The notes under the pieces: model-generated
Told to the model about the DNA's origin: nothing
The model's database searches: none
The model's input: the letters and a program-made list of their open reading frames with translations, nothing else
Position numbers and translations under genes: made by a program
Shown: positions 38,453-49,600 of the stretch, in pieces
Position numbering within the stretch: position 1 is the first letter of the stretch
Layout: every line of letters begins with the position of its first letter
Assembly: GCA_916613615.1 (NCBI GenBank)
Contig: OU744736.1
Location: 7,637,724 to 7,701,723 of the forward strand
Direction: 5' to 3'
Source: Steromphala cineraria
Taxonomy: Eukaryota; Mollusca; Gastropoda; Trochida; Trochidae
Length of the DNA: 64,000 nucleotides

Positions 38453-38931
38453 AATATGCAGTCCTCATCCAATAGAATTTAACAACTGTAAATTGATTAT
38501 CAATATTTAGTTTGTTGCTATGATCGATAGACTATAAAAGAAAGCATATGTACTTCCGGTACTGTTGCCAGTATCTAATATCACCCTGTACAGACAAGAT
38601 CTCCATGGAGCGCATTTTAATGACAGTTTTGTCTACGCGTGGTTTTTTGGTTCAATTTGCCATTAAAGAAGATGATTCTGTTTCATATGAAAACACTATT
38701 GCTAGAACATTATGAACCAATTAAGGATAATAACACTGGGATCAATAACTAGTCAATTCTATTATTTAGCGTAGGCCATCGCCCAATAACTACATATGTT
38801 TATATATAATACATGACAAACAGATGTGTATACAATACATGTTTTCACTTTTCAACAGTTATTGGTACACTGCATTATAATTAAAGCATGACAAGTTGTA
38901 AATAAGTTTTTAATCCGATGTTAACATGCAT

Positions 38932-38989
38932 CATTTTAGCATTAAGCATTTAGCATTTAGCATTTAGCATTTAGCATTTAGCATTTAAC
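38932..38989 (-). repeat. (AAATGCT)n tail
   Basis: About seven copies of the heptamer agcattt on the plus strand, directly abutting the LINE fragment that ends here on the minus strand. Short tandem repeats at the 3' end are known for several non-LTR retrotransposon families, so this is probably the element's tail. Confidence 0.8.
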
Positions 38990-39170
38990 TTCATTTGATT
39001 TGTACTATATAGCTTAGGTAAATATTTTGAGCGGAGTTGGTAGAATTTGGAACATACAATACGAAAATGGTATTCATCCTCAATATAGCCTCCATCACAT
39101 TGTAAACACAATAAATCCGTTCTAACCATGTGAGTTTCGTTACGTAAATGATATGAAAACATCTCAACTG
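38971..39170 (-). mobile_element. LINE (non-LTR retrotransposon) 3' fragment with zinc-knuckle-like end
   Basis: The minus-strand frame has LLCLQCDGGYIEDEYHF, then VCSKFYQLRSKYL. This CxxC...EDEYHF...C...LR pattern is typical of the region after the reverse transcriptase in many animal LINEs. Just upstream, in another frame, VALAQLRC also fits. The element is 5'-truncated and decayed, and it ends in the AAATGCT repeats. Confidence 0.7.
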
Positions 39171-39711
39171 AGCAAGAGCTACTTTAAATGTAATGATATT
39201 AACCGCACTTAAATATAGTTCATTTGAAAACGATAGTTTGAAGAAAGAATAAGCGATTGATTTGGTGCCAATAAGAAGAGAAATATGTCAAATCTGCTCA
39301 TGAACACATTTAAGCCGACTCACGAATTCGGATAAGAACGACGACGTAGGAAGACAGACAAATTGCCGGTCCAAAATAAAAACAAAAACCGTAACTGTAC
39401 AAGAGATCCGACACTTCGAAGCCTCATTAACTATATTATTTTCTAGAGCCTTTATAACTAACATCATGGAGTAACATTTCTTTCGTATGACGATTATCGG
39501 ACATACATTATAACACTAGCCATCAGTGTATCCCGTTTTGGCATGCAGAGATATAGAGAAGGTAAACCATTAATGCATGACACTTTGATCATAAGTTGAG
39601 GTTTGAGAGAGAATAATTAATGTTTTACCATGTCCACCTATACTACAATTTCATAGCATCATTTGATGGTGAGTCTAAGCTTGTCGCGTAGTATATTTTA
39701 AGACTTGAGCT

Positions 39712-39740
39712 AGCTCTGTGGTAAGAGCGTGACCTGCACT
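39712..39740 (+). other. tRNA-like A-box, possible SINE head
   Basis: The sequence gagctagctctgtggtaaga followed by gcgtgacctgc resembles a tRNA D-arm (RNA polymerase III A-box). No good B-box or T-arm follows within 60 bp, so it is not a tRNA gene. It may be a decayed tRNA-derived SINE. Confidence 0.3.
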
Positions 39741-39894
39741 ATGAGAACTTTTTCATTTGAGGGATTCTCTGGTCCTTTAATCAATAATATAATAATACCT
39801 CAGCGAATTAATTCGTTATTTAGATTTGGTTTTGGGATCTCTCAATCGATTTCATGCTTTAATCATATTATTTTCAATCTTTACTTAGTACCCA

Positions 39895-40090
39895 AGGGTC
39901 AATGCTAGAGCATGTTTGTGCTAAGTTTAACAATCAATGTCACATCAAACCGTATCCAAAACCACCCTAGCAATACCATTATTCAATATACTTTGTCAGT
40001 CTTTTGGAAAATCGAATTCCACTTTGCCTTTGGTAACTCGCTAATTAGTCATGCTCGAACTTGACTATCACTTGTCACTTGTCATGGACC
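39895..40090. repeat. Diverged scrap of the array unit
   Basis: gtcaatgctagagcatgttt and the following bases (caatcaatgtcacatcaaaccgtatcc, in part; later ggaaaatcgaa, ttgcctttgg and tcatgctcgaact) line up in order with 16540-16725 of unit 2. It is much more diverged than units 1-4 are from each other. An ancient relative of the repeat therefore lies outside the array, 1.2 kb beyond its edge. Confidence 0.6.
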
Positions 40091-40590
40091 TTTGTTACGT
40101 GACTGACGTCACTCAATATCGATATTTTATTGCAGAATAAAGGGTTGGCAGCGCCTTTGATCTTTACGGAACCAATGCTAGAAACGTTTATTTCGTACCA
40201 CTCTGCAAACCATAATGGTTTTGACTGCTACATCTAGTGAGTTGGTGTCTAATATTCTACTCTTCTACGCCCATAGTGAGACATACTGTACATAAAAACA
40301 GTGACACATTTTTATATTTGCACACGTGAGCATATCTATATTGCCTGTTATAGGGCTAGTTACCTTATTTCTAAGTCAGTGACATAAAAAAATATTGTCC
40401 ATTGCGTCACTATAGCCGGTCCTCTCGAAGAAAACAGGATGGTTTCTTCAACTCGGTCAAACCCCGATAATTGATACGAAATGTTTCTGATAATGTAATA
40501 AATACGAAAAAGGTAACCAATTTTGGACGTCCAAGATGGCCGAAATACCTTTTACTGGACGTAACTTTGTTTCTTTCAACTTGGTATCTA

Positions 40591-40611
40591 TCAGACAGAC
40601 AGACAGACAGA
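40591..40611. repeat. (CAGA)n microsatellite in a possible foldback remnant
   Basis: A cagacagacagacagacaga tract followed by a T-rich stretch, like the tail of the 0.85-kb elements in the array. The surroundings (40370-40870: ggacgtccaagatggccg, gtgacgtcac) are more GC-rich than average and look like decayed mobile DNA. No complete element is delimited and no gene is seen. Confidence 0.4.
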
Positions 40612-41311
40612 TTTAATTTCTGTAATGTTGTCCCTTTTGGCCTATGTAACAATGCAATTTACAGTATGAGTTACGTCAAGCTTTTCTACATCTAAGTAAT
40701 TTACACATATATAATTACAAAATGGTTTTGTTACACTAATTTCCGCGATTCTGATTGGACGAGAGCTCTCAAAAACCAGCTGCCATTTCTCGATAAATGC
40801 AGAAAAAATTGCAACCATACCATGTGCATTCATTCCTTGTGACGTCACAATCACCTGACGCAATAGTCCGGTTTTGGCAGTTGCGAGTTACGTTCTGTTG
40901 CAAAGACAGATATAACATATCTTATCACTTCCCACCTGCGTTTGTAACAAGTAAATATATTCTTCTCCCTAATACAAACTATACATTCAACGGAAAGACT
41001 GCATTTTAATAACTACTAGTCCTCAAGCTTGTTCGCTCCAAACGTCTGGCAAACGGCGGACATTTTGAACGTCGTGTGATATGCTAAAAAGGGGTATTCC
41101 GAAAATGCGGATTCCGGTTAAGACGAATTGTGATTGCATAGGTGTCAATGGTTGCGAAAACGAAATTAAATCTTCGGCCGTTTTAGTTTATGGAGTTCTC
41201 AATTTTGATTCACTTTGTATTGTTTCGTGTAACAAACCACGATTTCACGACATTGATGACAGATTTTTTGAAAATAATTAGGAAAAACTTTGTTAAAATG
41301 TTGATTTTGTA

Positions 41312-41465
41312 ATTATAAGGATTGTTTTACATGTTTTGTGCCTCTACGCGATTTTATACAAAATTTGTTGCTGTTATACATCGATAGAGGCACGCGATTT
41401 TATACAAAATGTGTTGCTGTTATACATCGATAGAGGCACAAAACATGTAAAACAATCCTTATAAT
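41312..41465. repeat. Foldback element: perfect 35-bp inverted arms around two 46-bp direct repeats
   Basis: Left arm 41312-41346 and right arm 41431-41465 are perfect reverse complements. Between and overlapping them are two direct copies (41347-41392 and 41393-41438) starting cgcgattttatacaaaat and ending tagaggca, differing at one base. Each direct copy carries the inner 8 bases of the right arm, so the left arm could pair partly with either. No coding content. Confidence 0.85.
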
Positions 41466-41559
41466 AATGATGGTAATTTGATGACATATCATTTGGATAT
41501 AATTGAGGATGTTTGGTAATGAGAAACAGCCAGTAAACACATTGTGCAGTTGCTTCATA

Positions 41560-42540
41560 TCATGCGCTCGTAAAATATGTTAATGATCACAAACGGAGAG
41601 AACGTGTTGTTCATTTTCTTTGCAACTCTTATTCCAATACTTACAAATACTTTGTTGAATTTCTAATGGAATTTAGAGTAAGAGCTGCACGTTAAAGTTG
41701 TGTAAACTTATCTTAAATCTACAGAACGCTCTTCTAAGGGATTTGTCATGAAGCGAAGCAGTATATTTTTCAACATTTAATATAGTTTTAATGCTAGAAT
41801 GATGAGAATTGTTCGCAGTTATCCTGAAATTTATACATAAAAAGCTTGATATTACAAACATTTTGATATTCCCATACATAAGAAAACCCATTTGCATGTA
41901 AACATGATTTAACATCAGACACCAAACTGTGTATACCTTGTTCATCCAAGGTTTTAGGGACATGATAACATTGTAAAGGATATCGATTTGTTTCCATGCG
42001 CAATAACCAATATCTGATAGCTCCCATTTGGCTCTGGACCAACATACAATGCCGCCAAGCTTCACATAAAAAAATTGAGGCCTATTTACCAATACCAAGA
42101 ACATACTTTAAAAACAAAAAAGTTCTGCACTATATAAAGTTATTGGACTAATTTTACTCTCAATTATTGTACAAGCTGTTGAAAAGGATAGAAAAGAACA
42201 TTTTAAAATAACTTATAAACACGGATACATGCCTCAACAGCCTGAAATAGCAGAATTTCCTATGATTTAGTCCAAATTAATTTGGAAGAAAATACCACTC
42301 CTAAGTTATTCTAAAGCTGATGCTGTTTTAAGTAATGAACCATAATAATACCACTTTTCAAAGCGATTTAAGATACCATTTTCAAAAACTACAATTTCTG
42401 ATTTTTTAAACTTTATTTGAAACAAAACATATCTAAAACATCTAGTTGCCACTAGAGACTGACGACATTATGAGCAACGAGTACAACATCATCTGCAAAA
42501 AGTAACAGCATCAAATCCTCAAATTCTTAAGATAACAAAA
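41560..42540 (-). mobile_element. Decayed LINE: reverse transcriptase core to C-terminal domain
   Basis: Reading the minus strand from 42513, the frame LMLLLFADDVVLVA contains the FADD catalytic motif of reverse transcriptase. Next, after stops and shifts, come NNLGVVFSSKLIWTK and FQAVEACIRVYKLF (thumb-region signature); then YPLQCYHVPKTLDEQG and ANGFSYVWEYQNV; then LNVEKYTASLHDKSLRRAF; then a degraded knuckle near 41600 (KENEQHVLSVC). The order is that of animal non-LTR retrotransposons, with at least three frameshifts and several stops. It is separate from the fragment at 38.97 kb, because both contain their own version of the knuckle region. The 5' part (endonuclease) is not recognised. 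Confidence 0.75.
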
Positions 42541-42735
42541 ATCATGTCTGTCTATTTCGTAACACAAAATTAATCTATTGAATCAGTCAAGTTGTTTCAA
42601 AAGAAATCCTTTTGTAAGTTTGAATAATCTCCTTATCCTTTGAAATTTATCCGAATATGCACTTTGCAATTTGATACACTCAACCAATACAATAAAGATG
42701 ACGTAAAGATAATGATGATAATAGATTAAAGAACA

Positions 42736-43072
42736 ATGACATCGAAATGACAGTGACTACGAATGCACGAAGACGACGACAGGAGAATGACATCGAAATG
42801 ACAATGACAGTGACTACGAATGCACGAAGACGACGACAGGAGAATGACATCGAAATGACAATCACAGTGACTACGAATGCGCGAAGACGACGACAGGAGA
42901 ATGACATCGAAATGACAATCACAGTGACTACGAATGCACGAAGACGACGACAGGAGAATGACATCGAAATGACAATCACAGTGACTACGAATGCACGAAG
43001 ACGACGACAGGAGAATGACATCGAAATGACAATCACAGTGACTACGAATGCACGAAGACGACGACAGGACGA
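42736..43072. repeat. 57-bp minisatellite, six units
   Basis: Units contain acgaatgcacgaagacgacg, then acaggagaatgacatcgaa. The first is 51 bp and the others 57 bp. Because 57 is divisible by three, long frames open on both strands (for example TNARRRRQENDIE on plus). These are repeat artefacts: no start context, splice sites or flanking coding sequence support a gene. Confidence 0.9.
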
Positions 43073-43995
43073 TGATGACGGCGACACGACAATGGTAACA
43101 AAAGGACAATGACAACAAATGAACGAATAGAGAATGTTTAACATAGAAGCTGTGATGCTGGTGATGATGAAAACGATTATTATTACCCACGTGGTACTTC
43201 GTAAAGGGGTTTCATGACAATTTGTTATGACACATATGGGTAATAACACATCTAAGTGCTTTGATTGGCTAACGATGAAGTCTAACATTGTCTGTACTTT
43301 ATTCATTCATAAAACGAACGTGTTTTCATTCTCAAATTTTGAGTGACACTGAGTGAATATGAGCCATAGTTCAAAATTTCAGTTTATCTTATGAATCTTA
43401 TCTACTACATTATTAGAGATACATAGGAGGACAAAAGAAATACATTTAGAATTCTGAGATCGCCAAGCTCATTTATAAAAACGAAAGGCTGTTTATATTC
43501 AGCACAAAAATGCTTTTGAATTCGCTCCAAAATGACCCATAAAAGGCATTGCTTGTTATCTACATAAGATAAAAAGGACAACTGAATACTTTTAAGACAA
43601 CATTTAATCAAAATGAATCGTGCTTCAACAGTGATCATCATCAGAAACTCACTTTGAGGGCGTTTTTCTTACAAATTTCGACGAAAAGATACATGCAAAT
43701 GGCGGCCGCCATGACATGCCGTTGACTAAAGGAAGATAACTATTACTTGTTCTAGCGCAGAGAGATTTTATTTTGACGTATATTTCTTACATTTTACCAC
43801 GGACTATGAATTCACTTGGGATAGAATTTGGAAATGTGAATATTTAACGTCCTAATATTGTCATCTTTCAGTCTGTGACGTGGTTGGATATTCATCCCCC
43901 GTTCCGTCTCTTTATAGGCACAATAATACCGTGTTTAAAAAGCAATAAATCGTGTGAAATGCAAGTTGGTAATAAATAAGATACTTAACTCGTTC

Positions 43996-44107
43996 CCCTT
44001 TCATATCAAGATTATGTCCCTCGTGAAATAATTCTGTTTCGTCACTCGCCAAGGCTCGTAACAAAGCCAAATTATTTCATTTGGGACATAAACTTGATAT
44101 GAAAGGG
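43996..44107. repeat. Inverted repeat of about 38 bp with a 35-base loop
   Basis: Left arm ccctttcatatcaagattat... (43996-44033) pairs with right arm 44069-44107 with a few mismatches. A weaker extension (ctcgttc against gctcgtta) lies outside. The size and shape suit a small foldback element or hairpin. No gene. Confidence 0.7.
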
Positions 44108-46377
44108 AAAGCTCGTTAGATATCCTGTAATGATGACCCTGATTCTCATTGCATTGCCGATTTTTTTTGGACGATGATAACTTTGGCGCTGTCCAATGAT
44201 AAATGATATTGTATCAATTTGAAACGATATCTTCTTCATTTCTGCCCAAAAACCTCTGCCCCTCTATCTCGGTTCTCTCGAAAGGCTGTAGGGAGAAAAT
44301 TTGTAACACGATTAAAGTAACGTTGTTATTCAATAACATATATTATTTCAACTCAACATAAAGCTGTCCTGTTAAGTCACTGCTTTCGAAACGAACTTTT
44401 TGACCGAATCGGGATTTTCTATTTCTAGCCACAGAAAATGCTCTCCTTTTTGGAGTAATTCGGGAACAAAGAACTCTTGTAAAGAAGATGATGAAGCGGA
44501 GGCAACTAATGAAAACGAAAGTTACTATAATTGAGTACAAGCACACAGAAGAGGTAAATGAGTGAAGATGGCCCTTGAATTGTGTTAACAAATAGCTACG
44601 ATGCAGTAGAGTACACATATATATTGAATAAACTCAACTTGTGGACATTACTCATAGCTACTTAACCCGCTGGTATTTGATAATAAAACACAAAGACGTT
44701 TTACATCATTTCTAAACTCCTTATCATTGATATGTCATCCGTAACGAACTAATTGCTCATAAATTCCACAATACCTATACATTTCTATTTAAATAGGCGT
44801 TTTCCCACGGTCTGTTATTGTGTCCTCTCTAGTTCAGCCAACAAAACGACTTTAGGTTCTGACATTATGGAAGAGATACTTGTAATTGTCGAATTCTTTA
44901 CTCTCTTTAATTTCTATTTTCGCTGACGTTTCAGCTTCTATAGCATTTTGATATCACAGTCAATATGATAATGGTAGGCCTTGTTGAGGAAAGGGGTCTT
45001 TTGGGTATGTTGATGAACACTGTGTAGATGATTCACGATACCTATGAAAAAAATGATGATTATAAAGAGTTTTTTTAAAATTAGTTTTGATTATTTGGAA
45101 ATAGATGTGCACGTATATCGTTGCCTAATACATGTAATGTAATTTTTTTTTTTTTCGAAACACAACATTTAAAATATACATAATTTTCTCCTTACCATAA
45201 GTGAACTAACTAAAACATCTTTTAGATGTGGTCAAAGATGAATTCTGGGAATTAGGTCTCGTTAAACATTGCTTGTATTCCGTAAAGAGTTATCGCCCTT
45301 TCACCAACAAATACATTGCAGTGCAATCATCGTCCATTTTCAGATGTTACGATTTATATTTACCGAGCATTCTTGCTTTTAATGATAACTACAAAAAGGA
45401 ATTTTAGGGCAGTTGCTATGATATGTGCCAATGATGATAGATATCCCATTTCATTTACTAAATAGAAAAAATATTTTAAACTTTCTATTAATTACATTTT
45501 TCTTTAAAAAATTTCTTCTTCAAGCATGTATTTAAGTGTTAAAAACATAAAAGGTTTTTCTGGAATAATTTTCTTTAATCTCATTTGTATCTTGGTTATG
45601 GCCTTTTTACAAATAAAATGAGTGCAAAATTCATTTAAAGACATAATAATCTAAAAGTTTCAAAGTATCTTCTATCACCTATAAGTTTTTGCCTTCTTAT
45701 GTTGTGATTCGTTTCCCTGAAGGAGAGGAATAGCCTGTGATGATGCAATCACACATAACAAACACAATTGTACATGAAGATAAAGATGAGGTACAAGTTC
45801 TCCAACTAAGAATACCTTCTCACCCATATGTATGTGGTGATGACTGGATAATTCTTAAAAATCAATATTTCAATTCTTAGATTTAATAGATCAAGTTTTG
45901 CTGGTATCCAAACGTTCCAATAGTTGGTATTAGATTATTTTCAAATTGTGTTTACTTTTATCAACATTTAAAGATACCAAAACATGAAAAGTTGATGATA
46001 TCGCCTTCTAACGATGTTAGAAGTATTCAACAAATTGGTTTAAACCAAAAGTCATATTTAGATCGAGTTAGATAAAAAATAACGTCTCTACAGTTGTTCA
46101 AATAGAAATTAATGATGACAACGGTGGTTATCGGACAAGGACAATAGTTTAAATCATTTCCCCAAATCCAATTTGAGGGGTCTAATGTTTGATATTCTGA
46201 AAACGTTTCTCCTGTTGTTGGTTAATCCAAAGACAAAATGTTACGAAATGAATAAACTACATTGAGCTGCATAGACAGCACTGATCAGAACATACACTGT
46301 ATATATACTTGAACAATTTGGTTCATCTTCTGAAAATATCCAGTTATTGATATCAATGTCAATATGGTTAGTCGTTA
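44108..46377. other. No gene seen; AT-rich non-coding
   Basis: Only short random frames. The 91-codon minus frame at 44343-44618 has no recognisable domain. A poly-T run lies at about 45144-45156. No inverted or tandem repeat stood out by eye. Confidence 0.4.
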
Positions 46378-46694
46378 AGCAACCTGAACAAAATCTTACG
46401 CTTGTCATAAAATTACCATTTTCTGTATTGCACATTATTTGCTCAACCTGAACAAAATCTTACGCTTGTCATAAATTACCATTTTCTGTATTGCACATTA
46501 TTTGATCAACCTGAACAAAATCTTATATGCTTGTCATAAATTACCATTTTCTGTTTTGCACATTATTTGATCAACCTAAACAAAAGCCTTATGATTTTCA
46601 CAAATAACCTAATTCTGTACTGCACATTATTTAATCAACCTTTACAAAGTCTTTCGCTTGTCAGGAATTGTCTTATTCTGTGCTGGACATTACT
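46378..46694. repeat. About 64-bp tandem repeat, five units
   Basis: Units start near 46379, 46442, 46506, 46570 and 46634 with tcaacctgaacaaaatctta, followed by gcttgtcataaattaccatt and ending gcacattattt. The first two are nearly identical and the last two are clearly diverged, so the array probably grew from the left. Confidence 0.85.
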
Positions 46695-49600
46695 ATAGTC
46701 AGAGTTATCTCCCTTATACCTTTCAGGGCTCTCTGATTTGGTAATTGCCAACGCCCTAGTTGGCCACCTCGTCAAGTTATCGCTAACGTGAAGCAATCAT
46801 TCCTGTTTCTGATACTTTAAAACTAAATTTGTTAAATCCATTTTTGTTTTATATGAGTGCATGTTAAAGTTGTGACTGTAAATACTTATTCAAATGCCAA
46901 TATGGTTGCTTGAAAAGTAATGCTTGAATGCAGGTGACCTAGAACGATTTTCTTGCTAACTCGCTCTTCGTATGTCATGAGTGAAGGTAGTTAATTCAAA
47001 AGATCTACTCAAGAATTTAAAGTGTACATCAATTGAACCGTATCACCTCCCTAAGATTGCCTACCACCTCTGCAGGTTTCTGAGGTCCTCGTCATAATCC
47101 ACCCCCCAAACCGGTTCTAACATACCCGAAAGAACTGTAATCCAATCTGAAAAAATTGGGTTCAGCATTTGTGTGGAGAATGTAAGGAGTAATTACTCCC
47201 AAAGCGTATGGATAATGCTCGACAAGATATCCTCCAAAAAGAGGCGTTCCACATGGCTAGAATATAGCTCAAGGGATGGGAATGATATATCCTTATATAT
47301 ACATTTCGTCCTGCTTCACTGGCTACATTATGATGTTTTGAACAAAGTCACACTTGACATGATTTGATAAAGATATCAAGAGTTTGCCCTTAACATTAGA
47401 AATGTGAACTTGAGGACGGAATGACAGCATTGTATGTCAGGTATGCGGTTTTAGGTTAGCGTCTGATCTCGTAAAAACATTTTTCGAGAACGCTTGAACA
47501 TTTTTGAAGAAAGCAACTAAATGAAACCATGGCTTCAAGATTACATGTTCTATCGATTACAGCTATTTCTCCTTCAAGTCCGGGTACAGCCTTTTGGGAC
47601 TTAAGGTTGCTGCGGGTTGTAGCTAAGCATAAAGAGAGTTAACAATTAAGGGTCTCTTATGACGTCTAACAGGATGTCTAACATGAAGATCTATTTCACA
47701 ACTCACAACCATGTCGCTATATTTCTATAGTATTAGGTGTAGGTGCACGTTAAACAGGTTGACATTACCTCAGGCCCTTGTTATAGACTGGGGACAACAG
47801 CATGGTGTGTGTATATATATATATATATTACTGAGCATTCTTACGCTAATGGATAAAGGTAATGTAAGCTCATTGTTGCCTGTAGCATGTTATGAAGCTT
47901 GTATGAAGGAACTGGCCCATTCTGAAACGTTAGATAAACACTGCCTTTAGTTGTTTGCTTTCTGGATCAGAACTTTCTTGTGGATAAAGAATGGGCTTGT
48001 CAGATACACGAAATGAATTGGAATTATGTTCCTGGATGAATGACCCAGTGGGAATCGGTGTACGAATTTTTGGGGCGAAAGGTCATATGTGAAAGAAGCG
48101 TGACCAAACCATTGGTTTTCTCCCAGTTTACTGAGATAGGTCATGACATTGACATCATGCTGGTGTCGCTAAGCTTTCATGAATTGATATTGCTATAATT
48201 CTATTAGAAGAAGCAATACGTAGTCAATATAGCGTTTAAACTTAAGGGGTGCGGTTTGTGTTTTGCCTACAACAGCGGTTGCAGAACTAAAAGTTACATT
48301 ATTAATAGATTATGAAACATCATCTGCAGATTATTTTGGAAAACTTCCTTCTGATTGCAAACGACATTGATACAAGCAAACCTTAAGCTATTCGTCTAGT
48401 GTTCCAGAAAATGACATAGAATAAGAAACTCCCTGGGTAACGAATTCATAGGTTTCATATTACGTAAACTTTACATAAATTGTATAGGTCTCTGTGTTCC
48501 AACACCTCATAAACTGAAATGACACAGGGGAGAGGCTGCCTTTTCCAGGGAAAGGATATGTATATAGTGGTTGCTATCTATGTCTGGGTCATTTGCTCTC
48601 TTTTTTTATGAAATTTGCTTTCACAGTCAAAAACATACAAAAACTCAAAATCCTACAGCTCATGTTAAGCGTTATTCTTTATCAAAGAGACCAATTCTAC
48701 GTAATTTATATTTTCGTATTAAGGCTTGCGATGAGTCTGCTTTTAAACCTTTAAAACTCTTTAAACATGATTTTGTTAACGTTATGTCAGACGGTTACTC
48801 TGTATTGTCCAACAAGATTCAAATTGATTGAAAATTCGTACTTTATGATGCATTAATGAACAAAATAACGTATAGTGGATATTTCCCCTCGAAATTACAC
48901 CCGATTGTATTTTACCCTAACTGGCCAATCCTGAAACAAAAATCTTCATATTAAACAATAAAATCGTCACAAAAAAACACAATACAAAACAAATTGTTTA
49001 CAATGCCAAAAAGATTTAAAACGGTATCTGTAAAACGAGACGATAAAGTGTGAATGCTTTTCACTTGCTGTCACTGGCATTGGAATGTAAGACGGATTCC
49101 ACTTCAATGAATTACAATGGAGAGTATAACAAAAGATTTCAAATTGGCTACCCCAGGGTGTTTCGTTGTTGAATGAATGCATTGTAGGAAAACTCGAAGG
49201 CAGTGCCCGTGGACCTGCTTTCTAACTCGAACCTATCAAAGAGGAAGAGATGATAGGCAGGCTGGGCTATCTATGTTCGTTGACATGGCAACGCCAAGGA
49301 ACGTGTTGATTCGAAGTCTAATACTTCTTTAATGTTATATATCATATGTTACAAAATATCATTGACATAACCATGGCGGATTTGAGGGTTGAGGTTTGGC
49401 GTGGAGCTTCAGCCTCTCGGGGTGATCACCACCTCGATCCCCTCCAACCCATCCCAATTTTGCCTCTTTTGAATTTTTTAGTTACATTTCAGGAACATAT
49501 TTTCAAATGTTATGTTTATGTTAACGGTTTTTGTGTTGGTTGCATGTTAAGTAAGGCATTACCCTTTTTGCAACTTTGTAACGACAACGGTTCATCCGTT

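Larger units (their letters stand above)
30984..38700. repeat. Tandem array unit 4 (outermost, with the intact gene)
   Basis: Direct repeat of units 1-3 up to about 38.4 kb. Its last 0.3 kb is more diverged and homology fades near 38700 (after aagaagatgattctgtttc). Contains a shortened hairpin element (34431-34750), the 452-bp type insert (35147-35599) and the only intact PAN-like gene with promoter. It lacks the tandem duplication of the upstream region. The rest has no supported gene. Confidence 0.9.

Noticed and set aside
562..38700. CRISPR-like array
   Set aside because: The repeats are kilobases long, in an animal genome, without spacers or cas genes.
39712..39790. A tRNA gene
   Set aside because: Only an A-box-like D-arm is present; there is no T-arm with a GTTCRANNC core and no acceptor stem.
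41560..42540. The two LINE fragments as one element split by an insertion
   Set aside because: Both contain their own version of the C-terminal knuckle region (KENEQHVLSVC near 41600 and IEDEYHFRIVC near 39070), so they are separate insertions.
42680..43306. 208-codon minus-strand frame and 154-codon overlapping frame
   Set aside because: Translation of the 57-bp minisatellite; both strands are open.
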